From positions 1,934,151 through 1,998,150 of the forward strand of contig OU015535.1 in the NCBI GenBank assembly GCA_907165065.1: DNA of 64,000 bases. Reading direction: 5' to 3'. The notes below the pieces were generated by a model. It was not told the origin of the DNA. It made no database searches and saw only the letters and a list, made by a program, of their open reading frames with translations. A program made the translations under genes and the position numbers. This stretch comes from Caprimulgus europaeus. Taxonomy: Eukaryota > Chordata > Aves > Caprimulgiformes > Caprimulgidae. Below, in pieces: positions 38,001 through 50,044 of the stretch (its first letter is position 1; each line of letters starts with the position of its first letter).

Positions 38001-38700
38001 GAAAATCCTTCCAGAACAGTTAACCTAGAAAGCATGAGACCTCCCCCTCTTCCCTCTCCTCCTTCCAGAAAAGGGATTCAGAGAACCTAACTGCAAATAC
38101 TATGTGAAATGCAATTAAAAGGTGTCTGTGACGAAGTGTCTCTTGCTGCTTAGAAAACATTCACTGATATTTTTAATCCAGAGTCAGAAATTCCTGCTGT
38201 GTTCCCGTTGTCAGTACTGAATAACGTGTTTCAGGAGGCGGATCTGGAGATCAGCTCGTCTGTCTGCAGTTATTTAAAGAGTAAGCACCCAACCCTCACA
38301 GATCCTGAGGGGTTGCAGATCAATCTTGTTTTGTCTCCACCTCAGTAAAAGCTGAAGGTGTTAAAAAACTTGCTGAATTTCAGGAGGGATGAGGTCAGAT
38401 TGTCTAAAAGTGCTTTTATTTTCTGGCCAGCTGGTATAGCAAGCTTACCCTTAGTGCTAAACTTCTGTCAGTGAAATGTGCAGCTGAAGAGTCTCGAGGC
38501 GAATATTTACAATTGAAAAAAGAGTTTAGTACTCATAAATTGAAATGGGAGGCTTGGTAAGTAAGAGAATTGAAGACTTCTTTCCCAAATGAATTAACAG
38601 ATCACATACTCAAGTATTGGGAGGGAAATTTGGGCCAAAGATCGTGATAAAATCACAGGAGACAATAAGCCTTGAAGAGCAAGGAGCAGCCTGCATAAGA
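32080..38700. other. Intronic unique sequence
   Basis: About 6.6 kb of AT-rich sequence with no recognisable exon or transposon. It contains an A/C-rich low-complexity patch at 35099-35180, a smaller AAAC repeat near 36128-36150 and a (TG)n run at about 37744-37760. Confidence 0.4.
35099..35180 (+). repeat. A/C-rich low-complexity tract
   Basis: About 80 bases made almost wholly of A and C on the plus strand, built from AAAACC/CAAAC-like pieces without a strict period. It does not look like the poly(A) tail of a retrocopy, because no AATAAA or gene-like sequence precedes it. Confidence 0.8.
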
Positions 38701-39138
38701 ATCATAGAATAGGTTGTGAACCTTAAAGCTCATCCAGTCCCAACCCCCTGCCATCAGCAGGGACACCTTCCACTAGACCAGGTTGCTCAAAGCCTCATCC
38801 AACCTGGCCGAGAACACTTCCAGGGAGGAGCAGCCACAGCTTCTCTGGACAACTTGGGCCAGGGTCTCACCACCCTCACACCAAAGAATTTCTTCCTAAT
38901 ATCTAATCTAAACCTCCCCTCTTTCAGCTTAAAGCCATCTCCCCTTGTTCTGTCACTCTCTGTCCTTGGCCAAAGTCCCTCCCCAGCCTTCCTGGAGCCC
39001 CTTCAGGTACTGGGAGGCCACTAGAAGGTCTCCCTGGAGCCTTCTCTTCTCCAGGCTGAACAGCCCCAACTCTCTCAGCCTGTCCTCACAGCAGAGCTGC
39101 TCCAGCCCTGGCATCACCCTCGTGGTCTCCTCTGGACT
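38701..39138 (-). mobile_element. CR1 LINE, 5'-truncated 3' end
   Basis: The plus strand starts ATCATAGAATAGGTTGTG, followed by CTCATCCAGTCCCAACCCCC, the reverse complement of a CR1 3' UTR. Downstream phrases CCTTCTCTTCTCCAGGCTGA and CTCAGCCTGTCCTCACAGCA are the reverse complement of the ORF2 C-terminal coding region. It is the same subfamily as the copy at 48604 and is truncated near 39138. Confidence 0.93.
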
Positions 39139-39278
39139 AATGTATGTTTGCTAATACATACACCAGAACAGCTGCAAAGTATCAGACTAAGTCATCCATA
39201 TCATGGGTAATTGAAGGGATGGGTAAAAGCATTAACGAGGACACTAGAGCCATTCCACTATATCCAATTTCTGCACAC

Positions 39279-39356
39279 TGCTGGCAGGGGGCTTGCAACT
39301 GGATGAGCTTTAAGGTCCCTTCCAACCCAACCCAGTCTGGATTCTGTGATTCTATG
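39279..39356 (+). mobile_element. CR1 LINE 3' tail, opposite orientation
   Basis: A 78-bp CR1 3' end reads forward: CTGCTGGCAGGGGGCTTG, then GATGAGCTTTAAGGTCCCTT, ending GATTCTGTGATTCTATG with the 8-bp CR1 terminal repeat. It is severely 5'-truncated. It lies 140 bp from the minus-strand copy at 38701, and the two 3' ends form an imperfect inverted repeat. Confidence 0.9.
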
Positions 39357-40552
39357 CTTTTGCTGGATTTAAACAAGTACTATTAAAAATGATACATCTG
39401 TCACACCTCTGTCAGGAACTGTAGAAATAATGCAGTACCTTGTATTTATGTAGATGTTAACTTAGTTTTATTTTGAAAAAATTGCAGTTAGTATTCCCCA
39501 GTAAACTGGAAACATAGTTTTGATGTTGAACTAATAATTCTTTTGTCATCTTCTGTGTGTTGCAGTCGGTTATGAACTCACCCTTTGATGTGCTGCTTTA
39601 TGGATAAGCTTCCTGTTTCCAGATCTTGTGTTTCAGGGCCATGCAGTGTAACATGGCTTGGGAAATCAGCTTAACTGTCATCTAACTTGCACAACATAAA
39701 ATGGTAATAGATTTCAAATTGAATAATACTAAATGACATAAAGTCCTGGCAAGATTCTAGCCATCACCCCTTGCAAATGGTTTTATTAGACTTGTAATTG
39801 ATGTTTGAGGTAATTAGTGTGTACTGTAGAGTAGTGCATGGTTTGGATTTTCTGGGTAGATCAACAGGCTGAATGTCAGCAGCATAAAAGTAGTTATTTG
39901 AGGGTTCAGAAGCATGATAAGGGCATCTTGGAGCCCAGCAATAATGTGTTTTTAATACAAACCAGCAAAGCATGATTTTGCTTGGAGGGGAATTTTGGGA
40001 ATAGTGTCGTGATTTACTTTTTTGTCACTTAGAGCAAGAACTGCAGCTGGGGAACTGGAGAGCTGTTTGTTAATAATACAGCAGCCATTTATCTTTGATG
40101 TAGCAATACATGTAGTTGTGTTAGAATCTCACAATAGATGCTTTAGAATAATCCAGTATTAACATTTGGATATGAAATGTATTTAGGAACACACTCTGTC
40201 TTTGATGTTGTGATGGTGCTTGAATAATTTAATACACACTGATACATATAATTTGAGGGCTGTTCTACTCTGTTGGAGATGGTTTCATGTAGAGTAAGAT
40301 GCTCAAAAGGTGGGGATGACCTTTCAGCTCTTCTGTATTTATTTTAAAACTGTGAGTTAAAACTGCTTTAAAGGAGCTGAGACTTAAAAATTACAGGCTG
40401 TAAGTTCAAGTACAAGTTGTTGGGAATAAACCCTTCTGTGCAGTTACTTTAACAGTTTGATAACACAGATAGTGTTCAGTTCCATCAAACTCAGCTGAAG
40501 CTTAGCATCAGGCAGGACTAAGCTCTGTTAATCCCTCAGAAACGTGTTAGTT
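39357..40552. other. Intronic unique sequence
   Basis: AT-rich sequence between CR1 copies. No gene or other feature recognised. Confidence 0.4.
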
Positions 40553-40785
40553 TATAGAACCATGGAAGGGTTTGGGTGGGAAGGGACCTTGGAAGGTCAC
40601 CCAGACCAAGCCCCCTGCAGTCAGCAGGGACATCTGCAACCAGACCAGGCTGCTCAGAGCCCTGTCCAGCTGGAAACCTTGGATGTTTCCAGGGAAGGGG
40701 CATCTACCACCTCTCTGGGCAACCTGGGCTGGGGTTTCACCACCCTCTGTGTAAAAATTTCTTCCTTCACACCCAGTTGAAGCAC
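40553..40785 (-). mobile_element. CR1 LINE, short 5'-truncated 3' end
   Basis: The plus strand starts TATAGAACCATGGAAGGGTT, then GGAAGGGACCTTGGAAGGTC, followed by the reverse complement of the ORF2 C-terminal end with ACCTCTCTGGGCAACCTGGG and TTTCACCACCCTC. The same subfamily occurs in the opposite orientation at 51577-51804. Confidence 0.9.
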
Positions 40786-43305
40786 ACTTTGAGTTCACAA
40801 GTGGTCAATGCAGTCAGTGGGACTAGAGGTAGCAAAGCACTTAAGGATTCTGCTGAACCCAGATGTATATTTTCTGGGGATAACCAAGAAGTGCCAGTGC
40901 TGTCACTGTTCATCTGTGTGCCCAAAGGTTTCTATGAAGGTTTCTCTGCAGCGTTGTTTTCCTTCTGATGTAGAGCACTGAGCGAACGCGGAGCACGCTG
41001 GTGTCACCCCAAGCCTGCGCTCTAGGACTGAAGAGAAAAAGAATAAAACAACTGTAAAAAAGCTTCAATTATCTCCATTCCCTTCCAAATGAATCTCTTT
41101 CCAGCCTCTGGCTGAAACTTTAGCTGTGGAGAGAAGCCAGTCTGTGGCCAGGAGGGAAGCCAAAGCCAGCTGTCAAGAGGAGAAGCTGGCAGCTGGGTGA
41201 AGTGTGTTAAAATAATTGTGTGGGGAGCATTCAGTAAAAGCTCTTGCAAATTTTCCTAGCCATACTTGTCATTTCAGTATGTGATTGATTTAAAGAAAAA
41301 AAAATAATAATCTGTGATAGAGTCATATAGGAAGCTGTGGAATTTGGTCATCTTCCAAAGTAGGTGAAGGATTGAGGCTGAGTATGGTGTAAAAAGAGAG
41401 GAAAGAAGTGCTGTGATGTAGAGGGGGTAATCTTTGTCAAATCTCACGATATTCCTTTTTTTATTTAAAGAGATAATGATATTTTTAAGCTGTCTTTTTG
41501 CTGTATTTTGCTGTGGCACATACTAACTTTCAGTGCTCTATGGGGAAGGTGTTTGGCTTGCAGCAAAGTGCCAGAGCTGATCGCCTGGCCCGTATTTTTA
41601 TTTGCAAGGGAGAGTATTTTGCTGAAGACTGACACTTTAAGAGCAGGAATGTGAGGAAAGGGGTTCAGTATAATCAATTGGTAGAGAAGCTACTGATTTC
41701 CTCACTGCAAACTTCAGGTTTAAAAAGATAGTACTTTGGGTAAGATATAAATAGATAAGTTCTGTAGAAGCTTTGTGGTAGGTAAGTGCAGTTTAAAAAA
41801 AAATAAATCAGTAAATCTTTACCAGCAGCACAAGCAACAACAGTTACAGCTGAAATAGAAGTCTTTAATGTTACAGCATTGAATTTTCTTTTATTTTTTT
41901 TTTTCTGTGATGGAATTTTATTGAATAATCAGCTACTGTTCTTTATCAGATGCAAATGTTTAGTTTGTAGCCTCTTTTCTTCCTGTCTCTTTCCTCAACA
42001 CCCTTTCCCCCTCCTCCTGCCCCAGGATATAAAGCCCACATAAAAACTTAGGAGGCTTTGGAGCAGACCTGGAGTGCCCTGGTGTTCAAGGATCTCCAAG
42101 CAGTTTATCAACTGGGCATTATCCAGGTTACATAAACCAATGGTTCTCAGCCCTCCCAGGTGCAGTGTAGTGAGGAGCTACAGGTTGTCCCATTTCTGAT
42201 GTTCTTCATTGTGCAAGACTCAGGGCACCAAGTGTAAAGTCTTATTTTTAAATATTTAAACTTGTGCAAAACTCTGAGTTTTCTCATCAGGTGAGAATAA
42301 TTAACTTGATATGAGTTTGATTTGAGTGAAACCAGGGCAATTTGAATTGGTATGAGTTATATTTAGGAGCCCTCCCAGTAGCTGATATTTACCCTCTTTT
42401 TCCAAGGATTTAAGAGGTATTTTTTGTGTGGTTTTTGTGGGAGTGGGAGAATAGAGAAACTGGAGAGCGAAAACTAAAAGCAGTATTGGCCAACATTCAG
42501 GAGCAATTGCTTTCCTGCATTGAACTTGATTCTCATTTCTGAGCTTGCAGATGAGCTGGATCAGCTTGTTGGTTGTCCTCATGGAAACAGGGGCTTTGGG
42601 GGTGTTCATTGTCTTCATCTGAAGTCTGGGAAATAATAGGAGGAGCCTACTGAGTTAAAGATTAGATGAACCATGGCCCTGGGACTCCTGCAGTCCTGTG
42701 GGGTACTTGGCCTTGCCTCTGGACTAGAAGTATGTTTCAGTTGGCTGCTGCACTCTTTTCTTTTTCCCCTACTTATTAAAATCAACCCCCCCCCCCAAAA
42801 ACCATAACCCATAACACTCTCAGTGTAAACTTCTCTTTAATCTTTACACCTGTACATAAATAAATAGTTTTTATTTGTAAGCAGTCCTTGCTCTTAGCAA
42901 ATTAGCAGTGCTGTCTCCTTACATAATCAGCTGTGTCATAGGAAATACCGGTGTTTCCAACAGATGCGAGCTGCTCGTTAAACCCATCCCAATTAACTTC
43001 CCAGAATGGGTTCTTCAGCTGATGTGGGGGAGGGAAGAAGAAATTATTTTTGTGCTTTAAATTACTATTATTTTTTCTATATTCCTTATATAACTCTAGA
43101 TGAACTTATTCTATAAACTAGGATTTGATTTTTAAACTTAAAATTGGATGCATTTGGAAGCAATTTAGATTTTCTTAATGTAATCCAATTATATTAATAC
43201 AGGTATAGTTTAAATGGCTAGTGGAGACAAAATGGCTCTTGAAATAACAGGAGGTTCTGTAACTCCTTTAGAACTTCAGAGTAGGCAGAATATCCTCACA
43301 CAGCA
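40786..43305. other. Intronic unique sequence
   Basis: No gene recognised. It contains homopolymer-rich stretches, including a T run at 41893-41904 and a C run at about 42787-42797. Confidence 0.4.
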
Positions 43306-43357
43306 CTATTCCAGCTGCTAAAAAGAAACCTAGCTCTGTCCCAGCTAAAAACCAGGA
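43306..43357 (+). mobile_element. Possible 3' end of an avian ERV LTR
   Basis: The string ATTCCAGCTGCTAAAAAG followed by CTAGCTCTGTCCCAGCTAAA and ACCAGGAC resembles the 3' end of the same LTR type whose 5' portion is seen at 56551. It is short and diverged. The left boundary could not be traced, and the match is by pattern memory only. Confidence 0.4.
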
Positions 43358-44942
43358 CGCTGAGGCATGGTATGGAAAAGCTCTGTATCCGGAATGTGCT
43401 TCTATCCCTTTCAGGTTTGATCCAGTGTGTGTTATTCTCTTAGGCACTGGTTTCCTCCATCTAGGTAGGACCCCATCACCATAGGAACAGAGTGTTTTCT
43501 GAGAGGAAGAGACATTTTGCAGCAGTTTATTGTCTGCCCTAGCGTGTGGGAGGAGTAAATACCTTGACTTGTTTGAGTTTGATTCTACATGAATAATGTC
43601 TGTGTGGCAGGAAGCATGGACAAATAATTTGGAAGATAGCTAAAGATGAGATTTTAGTGTTAGTTTCTAGAAGCCACTGGTTCTGTGGTTCACTCTTACT
43701 CTTCACAAGTGAGTTTTGTATCTCAGCTCGGTTGGTTTGGGAACCATCTGCGTTCACTGGGCGCAGTTCTTCGGGTGACAGCTCAGTCACTGCGATGCAG
43801 CTATTGTGTGGGAGCACATTTTGGGTGAAACTGTGTGTTTTGTTCACTTTCATAAAAGCAGGTGTGCCTCCTCTCCCCCATTTGCTGGTGCTGGGTGTCT
43901 GAGGAAGCCCTAGGCTGCAAGATGAATTTAATGCTTGCCCAGTACTTTTTAGGAACACAAGCTGTTTGGAACAGCCCCCACTGGGTCTTCATTCAGGTGC
44001 TGCTTCTAACTGAGCTGTGGGGAGAGCTGGGCAGCGTTGTTACCTCTTCAGCATACAGATCTAAACCTGCAGCTTCCTGTTGGTTATGACTGATCTGCTG
44101 GATTTATAAGCAAGGGCTCTGATCTTGGATGAGTTTTGCATGCCTGAGCATTTTCAGTTTTGAAGTCCTGGATGGGTAAGGGCGGCTGTATCTGCTGATG
44201 ATTTATGTGGCTTCAATGATGTGCAAGGCTGGATCTGTTCCCCTTCAGCTGTACTTCCAAAAGTTCTGTGTTTTCTTCTGAAGGAGGAAGTGAAATGCAT
44301 GTGGGTTACAGTTATGAAACTCATGGAAAATCATATGTGTATACTTGTTTGGCACAAAAAAAAAAGTATATTAGCATCCTGTTTTAACTTAAGTTTAGAC
44401 ATTTTCTCAGTTCACCTTCCCTCTCCCTTCTGCCTTTCCTCTTGTGCTTATGGGATGAACAGAACATAATATGCCAGTGAACTAGCTGCCTCAGAACAGG
44501 CTTTCCTTCAAAAGCCAATTCTAAAAATCCTGCCTTTTTATGTGGTGCTAGAGTGTGTTGAAGCATGTACTTTGTATCTTCATTCTCCTTAAAACCAGAA
44601 GGATATTTTAACTTCATCCCTTCTTTGAGGAATCTTCGCTTGCCAGCTGGTGCCAGCTCACTGCTGTGCCAGGGCATTTTGCAAATTCTCTGTAGATGAG
44701 GTGTGGATTGTTTCATTCATTTTATCATATTCTTTTTTGAAATGCTTGCCTGTGTCTCTAGCAGTCTACACTCTCTTTGTGCCTTTAGCTAACCCCTTAT
44801 ACTGCTTGTCCAGATAGTTTTGTTTGCAGCACAAATCAAACTGAAGGATATGTGGCTCTAAACCAGTGCTCTCTATTGGGAGTGGAATTTAGGTAAGAAA
44901 AATTGCAAGACTTGTGATACAGGAGATGTCCACTTTGATTTG
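43358..44942. other. Intronic unique sequence
   Basis: Open frames of 110-139 codons on the minus strand (43539-43958 and 44384-44716) have no recognisable similarity and no exon context. Nothing else is seen. Confidence 0.4.
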
Positions 44943-45236
44943 GTCTGTTCAACCAAGGAACAAGTGACAGAGCAAGAGGAAATGGCCTCAAGTTGCCCCA
45001 AGGGCAGTTGAGATGGGATGTGAGGAAGAATTTCTTTGCTGAAAGGGTTCTGAGGCATTGGAAGGGGTTGCCCAGGGCAGTGGTGGAGTCCCCATCCCTG
45101 GAGGGATTGAAGAGTCGTGTAGACACAGTGCTGAGGGGACAGGGGTTAGTGGGGACTGGTCAGTGTTGGGTTCATGGTTGGACTCAAAGATCCTAAAGGT
45201 CTTTTCCAATCCAGGCACTTCTGGGATTCTGTGATT
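44943..45236 (+). mobile_element. CR1 LINE, 5'-truncated 3' end
   Basis: A forward CR1: GTCTGTTCAACCAAGGAACA, then a frame giving [18 protein letters not shown] and [18 protein letters not shown] (44993-45196), then a 3' UTR ending GGGATTCTGTGATTT. It is the same subfamily as the minus-strand copies at 10829, 24048 and 30264 and the plus-strand copy at 60731, and lies in sense with the host gene. Confidence 0.95.
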
Positions 45237-48200
45237 TGAAAACACTTTCCTGAGGAGAATAATATACTTCTAGTGGGCAGGTACTTGCTCACATTAGTAC
45301 CTGGGTTAGGTGCATAAGCAATTAAGCAGTCTCACTTGTTAAAAATGTTAGTTTGATGTTCTGAACACCTAGCTAGAATTGTTGCTCCAGCAGCCTGGCC
45401 AGAGTGCCTGTGCCGAGGCTCAGAGGATGTATTGCTGCTAGAGCAGCCCAGAGCTGGATTAACTTCAAACCTCTAAAAATAGCTTGCAAGCCATCAAAAG
45501 CAAGAACACTTTTTCCTGTAGTGAATCATGTATTCCAAGGGGAGGGCATATGAAAATTAATCTGTACTGCCTTCTCTGTGGAGTCTTGCAGAGAACTGGC
45601 CAAACAATAGAGCACAATGCTACTGTACGCTCTGAATGGGGGAATTTCTGCAGCAGTGTTACAGCAAATGAGGTTTTAAATCTGATTATATTCAAATGGA
45701 ATACTACAAGAAATTCTGCTGCTGCTAAATACTTTTCCCCTTGGCTTCTGAGGTTGCATTTGAGAGGCAGTTATGTCCTAATATTTCATCATTTGGATGA
45801 TTATGAATAGTTTGGATTAATCTTTTTTTTTCTGCAATCCTTCTATTACACTTCAATATTTGTAATAACACCTTTTGTATCGCTGGTCATTAGTGATCTC
45901 TGGTGTTGATTAGGTGAAGTTCAATAGCTTCTGGAGCTGAGCAGGCTGTTCCAGGGCTGGTTTTACTGACCTGTAATAGGAAGGGCTATGGACTTTCTCA
46001 AATGCAGCTTCTTGACTCTTTCTCCTTTCATTCCAAAGTGATAAAGCAAGACTAACTTGGCTTTTTTGATGCTATCAACTTAGCAGCAGTACTTCACCTG
46101 TTGATGATTGCTTGTGGAAATACAAACTTGAGCTCTCTTAAAGCAGTGTTGGACTTAGTGCTTTTCCTAGAAGAGTAGTAATGGTGTATAAGTAGTTTGT
46201 ATTGATAGTAACTTTCTTTTCCACCTTTTCCAGATGTTATTTATAGTTTCTTATTAGGTTATGAATGGGATTAGCTAGCAATTTACACTTTAGAGTTCTG
46301 GCTTTTACATCCAAAAGCTGTAGAGGAATAAACTAGAGAAACAAATTGGAAGCTAACTGTGCTATCAAAAATACAAATGTGCAGCTGTGGTCTGAACACT
46401 GCTGCTTTGCTGGCTTGAAGGACTGATTCTTACCTGCCAGACCAGAAATGGAATTGCTATGTAAGACTGCTTTTAGTACCATGACAAACAGCAGAGGTGA
46501 AACACATTTAGTATTTATAGGCATGAGAGTTATTTTTTTGGGCAGAATTAAGCTGGATACTCCCATCTATGTGTAATTTCTAATGTCCTGATCTCTAGAA
46601 ATACAGTTTGCAACAGTTCATCCACCATCCTTCTCAGCAGTGGTGTGGGAGCATGCATTGGCTGCACATTTAAAAATGAAACATAAGCTGCTGTTAGTGG
46701 GCTGGAAAATCTTTGTTCTTCCTGTGCTGGTTAAGAATCTAATTACTCTGGAGCAGATCCTTTTACAGCTGCTAGCAGTGATCAAACAGGAGCACCATAA
46801 TGAAGAAGGAACCTCTCCTAAACATGTATTTTTAGTTAATGGGGATCGGAGGAGCTAGTGACTTGAGTCAAGTGCTATTAAAACACTCAGAGGTCTGCTG
46901 AAAGAAATACTTGCTGTAAGTCACAGCAAACTGGAGCTGCTCTTTCAATTATGTGTCTGGTGGTTGGAGTGACTCTGGAAAAAAAGGTTTCTAATACAGA
47001 AAGTGTCTGTTCTGAAACATCTTTTAGATGTGGACAGTGTTTTGCTGTGCTTGGTTTTTACTCTTTATAGCTGAAGCAAAAATTCTAATAATAAAAAAAC
47101 AATCTCTAAGGATTGATAACTGCAAAGCTTCTTGAAGCATTGCTCAGAACTACTGTGTGTGGTATCACCTACATTTTAGCTTGAAGAACTTCACGTGCTT
47201 GAGTGTCTCGTCTTTAGCACCAGGCTTGGTTGTCAGCACCAAGGGCATTGAATCTCTCCTCTGTGCTGTCAAAATTGATGGGAATGGAAGAGGCATTCTC
47301 TTCTATCTTAACATAAATGGATAGACATGTTAAGCTGTCAATCTTATTTTCATATTGAATTTAATCCAATAAAACCTTCTGGTTTAGTCATGGAGGAGTT
47401 CTGGTTGATTTTTTCCCAAGGGCTTGTATTTCTCTCTTCCTTCTACATTGTTCTCTGTTTCCTTGAAGTTTTTATTTTCCTACTTGAGAGACACTGCAAA
47501 CAGGAGTGGTTGCTATTACACTTTCTACCTGTCTGAAGCTGGAAAGATGCCTGACTTAAAACAAGGTTAAAGGATATTTAAATTTTTCAGCCCCACTTGG
47601 TTGAAATTAATTGTATCAGGTTTTTTTATTTTAAAAAATAATACACTTCATGCACTGATGTTACTGTGAAAAGACTTACACTGTTCTTCCTGCTCTTTTA
47701 AAGAGGGTATTTAACCTGTAGCAACTGGTTAAGCACTGTAGGTGGTTGCATGAATAAGGACATGCAGGGGAACATCGATACAGCATATGGAGAGATGGGC
47801 CATTGATCCTGAGTAGGATGCAGGGAGTTGTAAAACTAAATATACAACATTTGTCCATGTGTGACTTTTAAACCTTGCATTGAGAAGCTTTATAAGGACC
47901 ACTTAGTGCTGTGTCTGCCTTTGAAGGATGTTGATCAGCTTGCTGTGATTTTACTCTTCTTCCTATAAGCTTTCAAAGCTTGAGTATTGACTATTTAAAC
48001 TAGATAAATCTATCTCCTTTGACTTTCAAAATTTCAGCTTTCCTTTAGAACTTCATTTAAAAGCAGCTTTGGAAAACTGGGGTTATCTGTTGAAGCTGTG
48101 TTTTATGTCCTAGTCTTCTGCTGAAGAGCAGCAGATGTTGCTCACTCTTTCAGTTCCAAGCTTTATTTTCTAAATAGCTATTTTCAGCAAATGCTGCTGC

Positions 48201-48603
48201 TTGTCAGTGTGAGAGTAGTTGGTTTCTGGAGGGGAAACTTACTCCCTTATACTTATTCTCATCCCATTTATCCACTGATTCTGTTTCCCTAACTCTGTAA
48301 TTGACCTTGTCCATCTTCCAGAAATGTGTCAGCAGAAGTGACGTGGGTAAGTGAGACTCAGTGGCAGTCCTGTGGTTCTAGAAGCAAGATAACATCAGTT
48401 CATGGTTAATATTGGACTCACTGTTAGCTCCTGGCCTGTTTTTTTTAACTTCTCAGTGTACACATTGTTGTGCAGAAGTTACAGGGAGAACTTGTAGTCT
48501 TTGAAATGGTTTATTCAATAACATCTTTCTTGCTATGACACTGTATATTAAACAGAGAAGACGACATTTGTGCAGTTGAGGCTGAGCTCTCAGATACTGC
48601 AAA
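45237..48603. other. Intronic unique sequence
   Basis: About 3.4 kb of AT-rich sequence. No gene, RNA or transposon recognised. The 108-codon plus-strand frame at 45484-45810 has no recognisable similarity. Confidence 0.4.
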
Positions 48604-49148
48604 TAGAATCCCAGACTGGGTTGGGTTGGAAGGGACCTTAAAGCTCATCCAGTTCCAACCCCCCTGCCAGCAGCAGGGACACCTTCCACCAGACCAGGTT
48701 GCTCAAAGCCTCATCCAACCTGGCCCAGAACACTTCCAGGGAGGAGCAGCCACAGCTTCTCTGGGCAGCCTGGGCCAGGGTCTCACCACCCTCACACCAA
48801 ACAATTTCTTCCTCACATCTCATATAAACCTCCCCTCTTCCAGTTTCAAGCCATCATCCCTTGTTCTGTCACTCTCTGTCCTTGTTCAAAGTCCCTCCCC
48901 AGCCTTCCTGGAGCCCCTTCAGGTACTGGGAGGCCACTGGAAGGTCTCCCTGGAGCCTTCTCTTCTCCAGGCTGAACAGCCCCAACTCTCTCAGCCTGTC
49001 CTCACAGCAGAGCTGCTCCAGCCCTGGCATCACCCTCGTGGCCTCCTCTGGACTCATTCTAACTGGTCCATGTCCTTCTTGTGTTGGGAGCTCCAGAACT
49101 GGACACAGCACTCCAGGTGGGGCCTTACAAGAGCAGAGTAGAGTGGGA
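48604..49148 (-). mobile_element. CR1 LINE, 5'-truncated 3' end
   Basis: The plus strand begins TAGAATCCCAGACTGGGTTG, then GGAAGGGACCTTAAAGCTCA. The minus-strand frame (48869-49111) gives [20 protein letters not shown] and [19 protein letters not shown] from the CR1 ORF2 C-terminal region. It is longer than, and the same subfamily as, the copy at 38701. It is antisense to the host gene. Confidence 0.94.
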
Positions 49149-49486
49149 GAAAACCACCAGTTTTAGCCAGTTTGAATATATAAGGCTAGGAGAAAGTAAA
49201 CAAGTTCTGTGGTCTGTCTGGATCCTACAGCTTCCTACACACATCTGCAACCTTTGGATTCTCAGCTGAGGAGTTGTTCCTGCTTCTTAACCTACACTTT
49301 TCTTGCTAAACTAATGGAGTTCTCATAAGAGGTTCTCTCACCTGAAGGTATCTGCATGGTTTGTCTACCAGATGAAACAGAGCAACTGCAGACACATCCA
49401 GGTTCCACACCACGTTTGGAGCTGCTCTGTCTTCACAGGGAGCATAGATGTTGCATACGTCATACTAAGGAGAGGTGTAATTGAAG
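49149..49486. other. Intronic spacer between CR1 and the octamer array
   Basis: About 340 bases of unique sequence; nothing recognised. Confidence 0.4.
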
Positions 49487-50044
49487 AGTTTCTTAGTTTC
49501 TTAGTTTCTTAGTTTCTTAGTTTCTTAGTTTCTTAGTTTCTTAGTTTCTTAGTTTCTTAGTTTCTTAGTTTCTTAGTTTCTTAGTTTCTTAGTTTCTTAG
49601 TTTCTTAGTTTCTTAGTTTCTTAGTTTCTTAGTTTCTTAGTTTCTTAGTTTCTTAGTTTCTTAGTTTCTTAGTTTCTTAGTTTCTTAGTTTCTTAGTTTC
49701 TTAGTTTCTTAGTTTCTTAGTTTCTTAGTTTCTTAGTTTCTTAGTTTCTTAGTTTCTTAGTTTCTTAGTTTCTTAGTTTCTTAGTTTCTTAGTTTCTTAG
49801 TTTCTTAGTTTCTTAGTTTCTTAGTTTCTTAGTTTCTTAGTTTCTTAGTTTCTTAGTTTCTTAGTTTCTTAGTTTCTTAGTTTCTTAGTTTCTTAGTTTC
49901 TTAGTTTCTTAGTTTCTTAGTTTCTTAGTTTCTTAGTTTCTTAGTTTCTTAGTTTCTTAGTTTCTTAGTTTCTTAGTTTCTTAGTTTCTTAGTTTCTTAG
50001 TTTCTTAGTTTCTTAGTTTCTTAGTTTCTTAGTTTCTTAGTTTC
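49487..50044 (+). repeat. Perfect 8-bp tandem array (TTTCTTAG)n, about 70 copies
   Basis: 558 bp made of the octamer TTTCTTAG repeated about 69.75 times without a single substitution, insertion or deletion that I can find. Each 60-base line of sequence alternates between two registers, exactly as an 8-bp period requires. The array begins AGTTTC at 49487 and ends TTTC at 50044, with unique sequence on both sides. The reverse complement is CTAAGAAA. It is not the vertebrate telomere repeat. Every reading frame on the plus strand meets TAG, so no long ORF exists. On the sense strand each unit resembles a pyrimidine tract followed by AG. Confidence 0.98.

Noticed and set aside
49487..50044. Octamer array as an interstitial telomere repeat
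   Set aside because: The unit TTTCTTAG does not contain TTAGGG or its complement, and no degenerate telomere units flank it.
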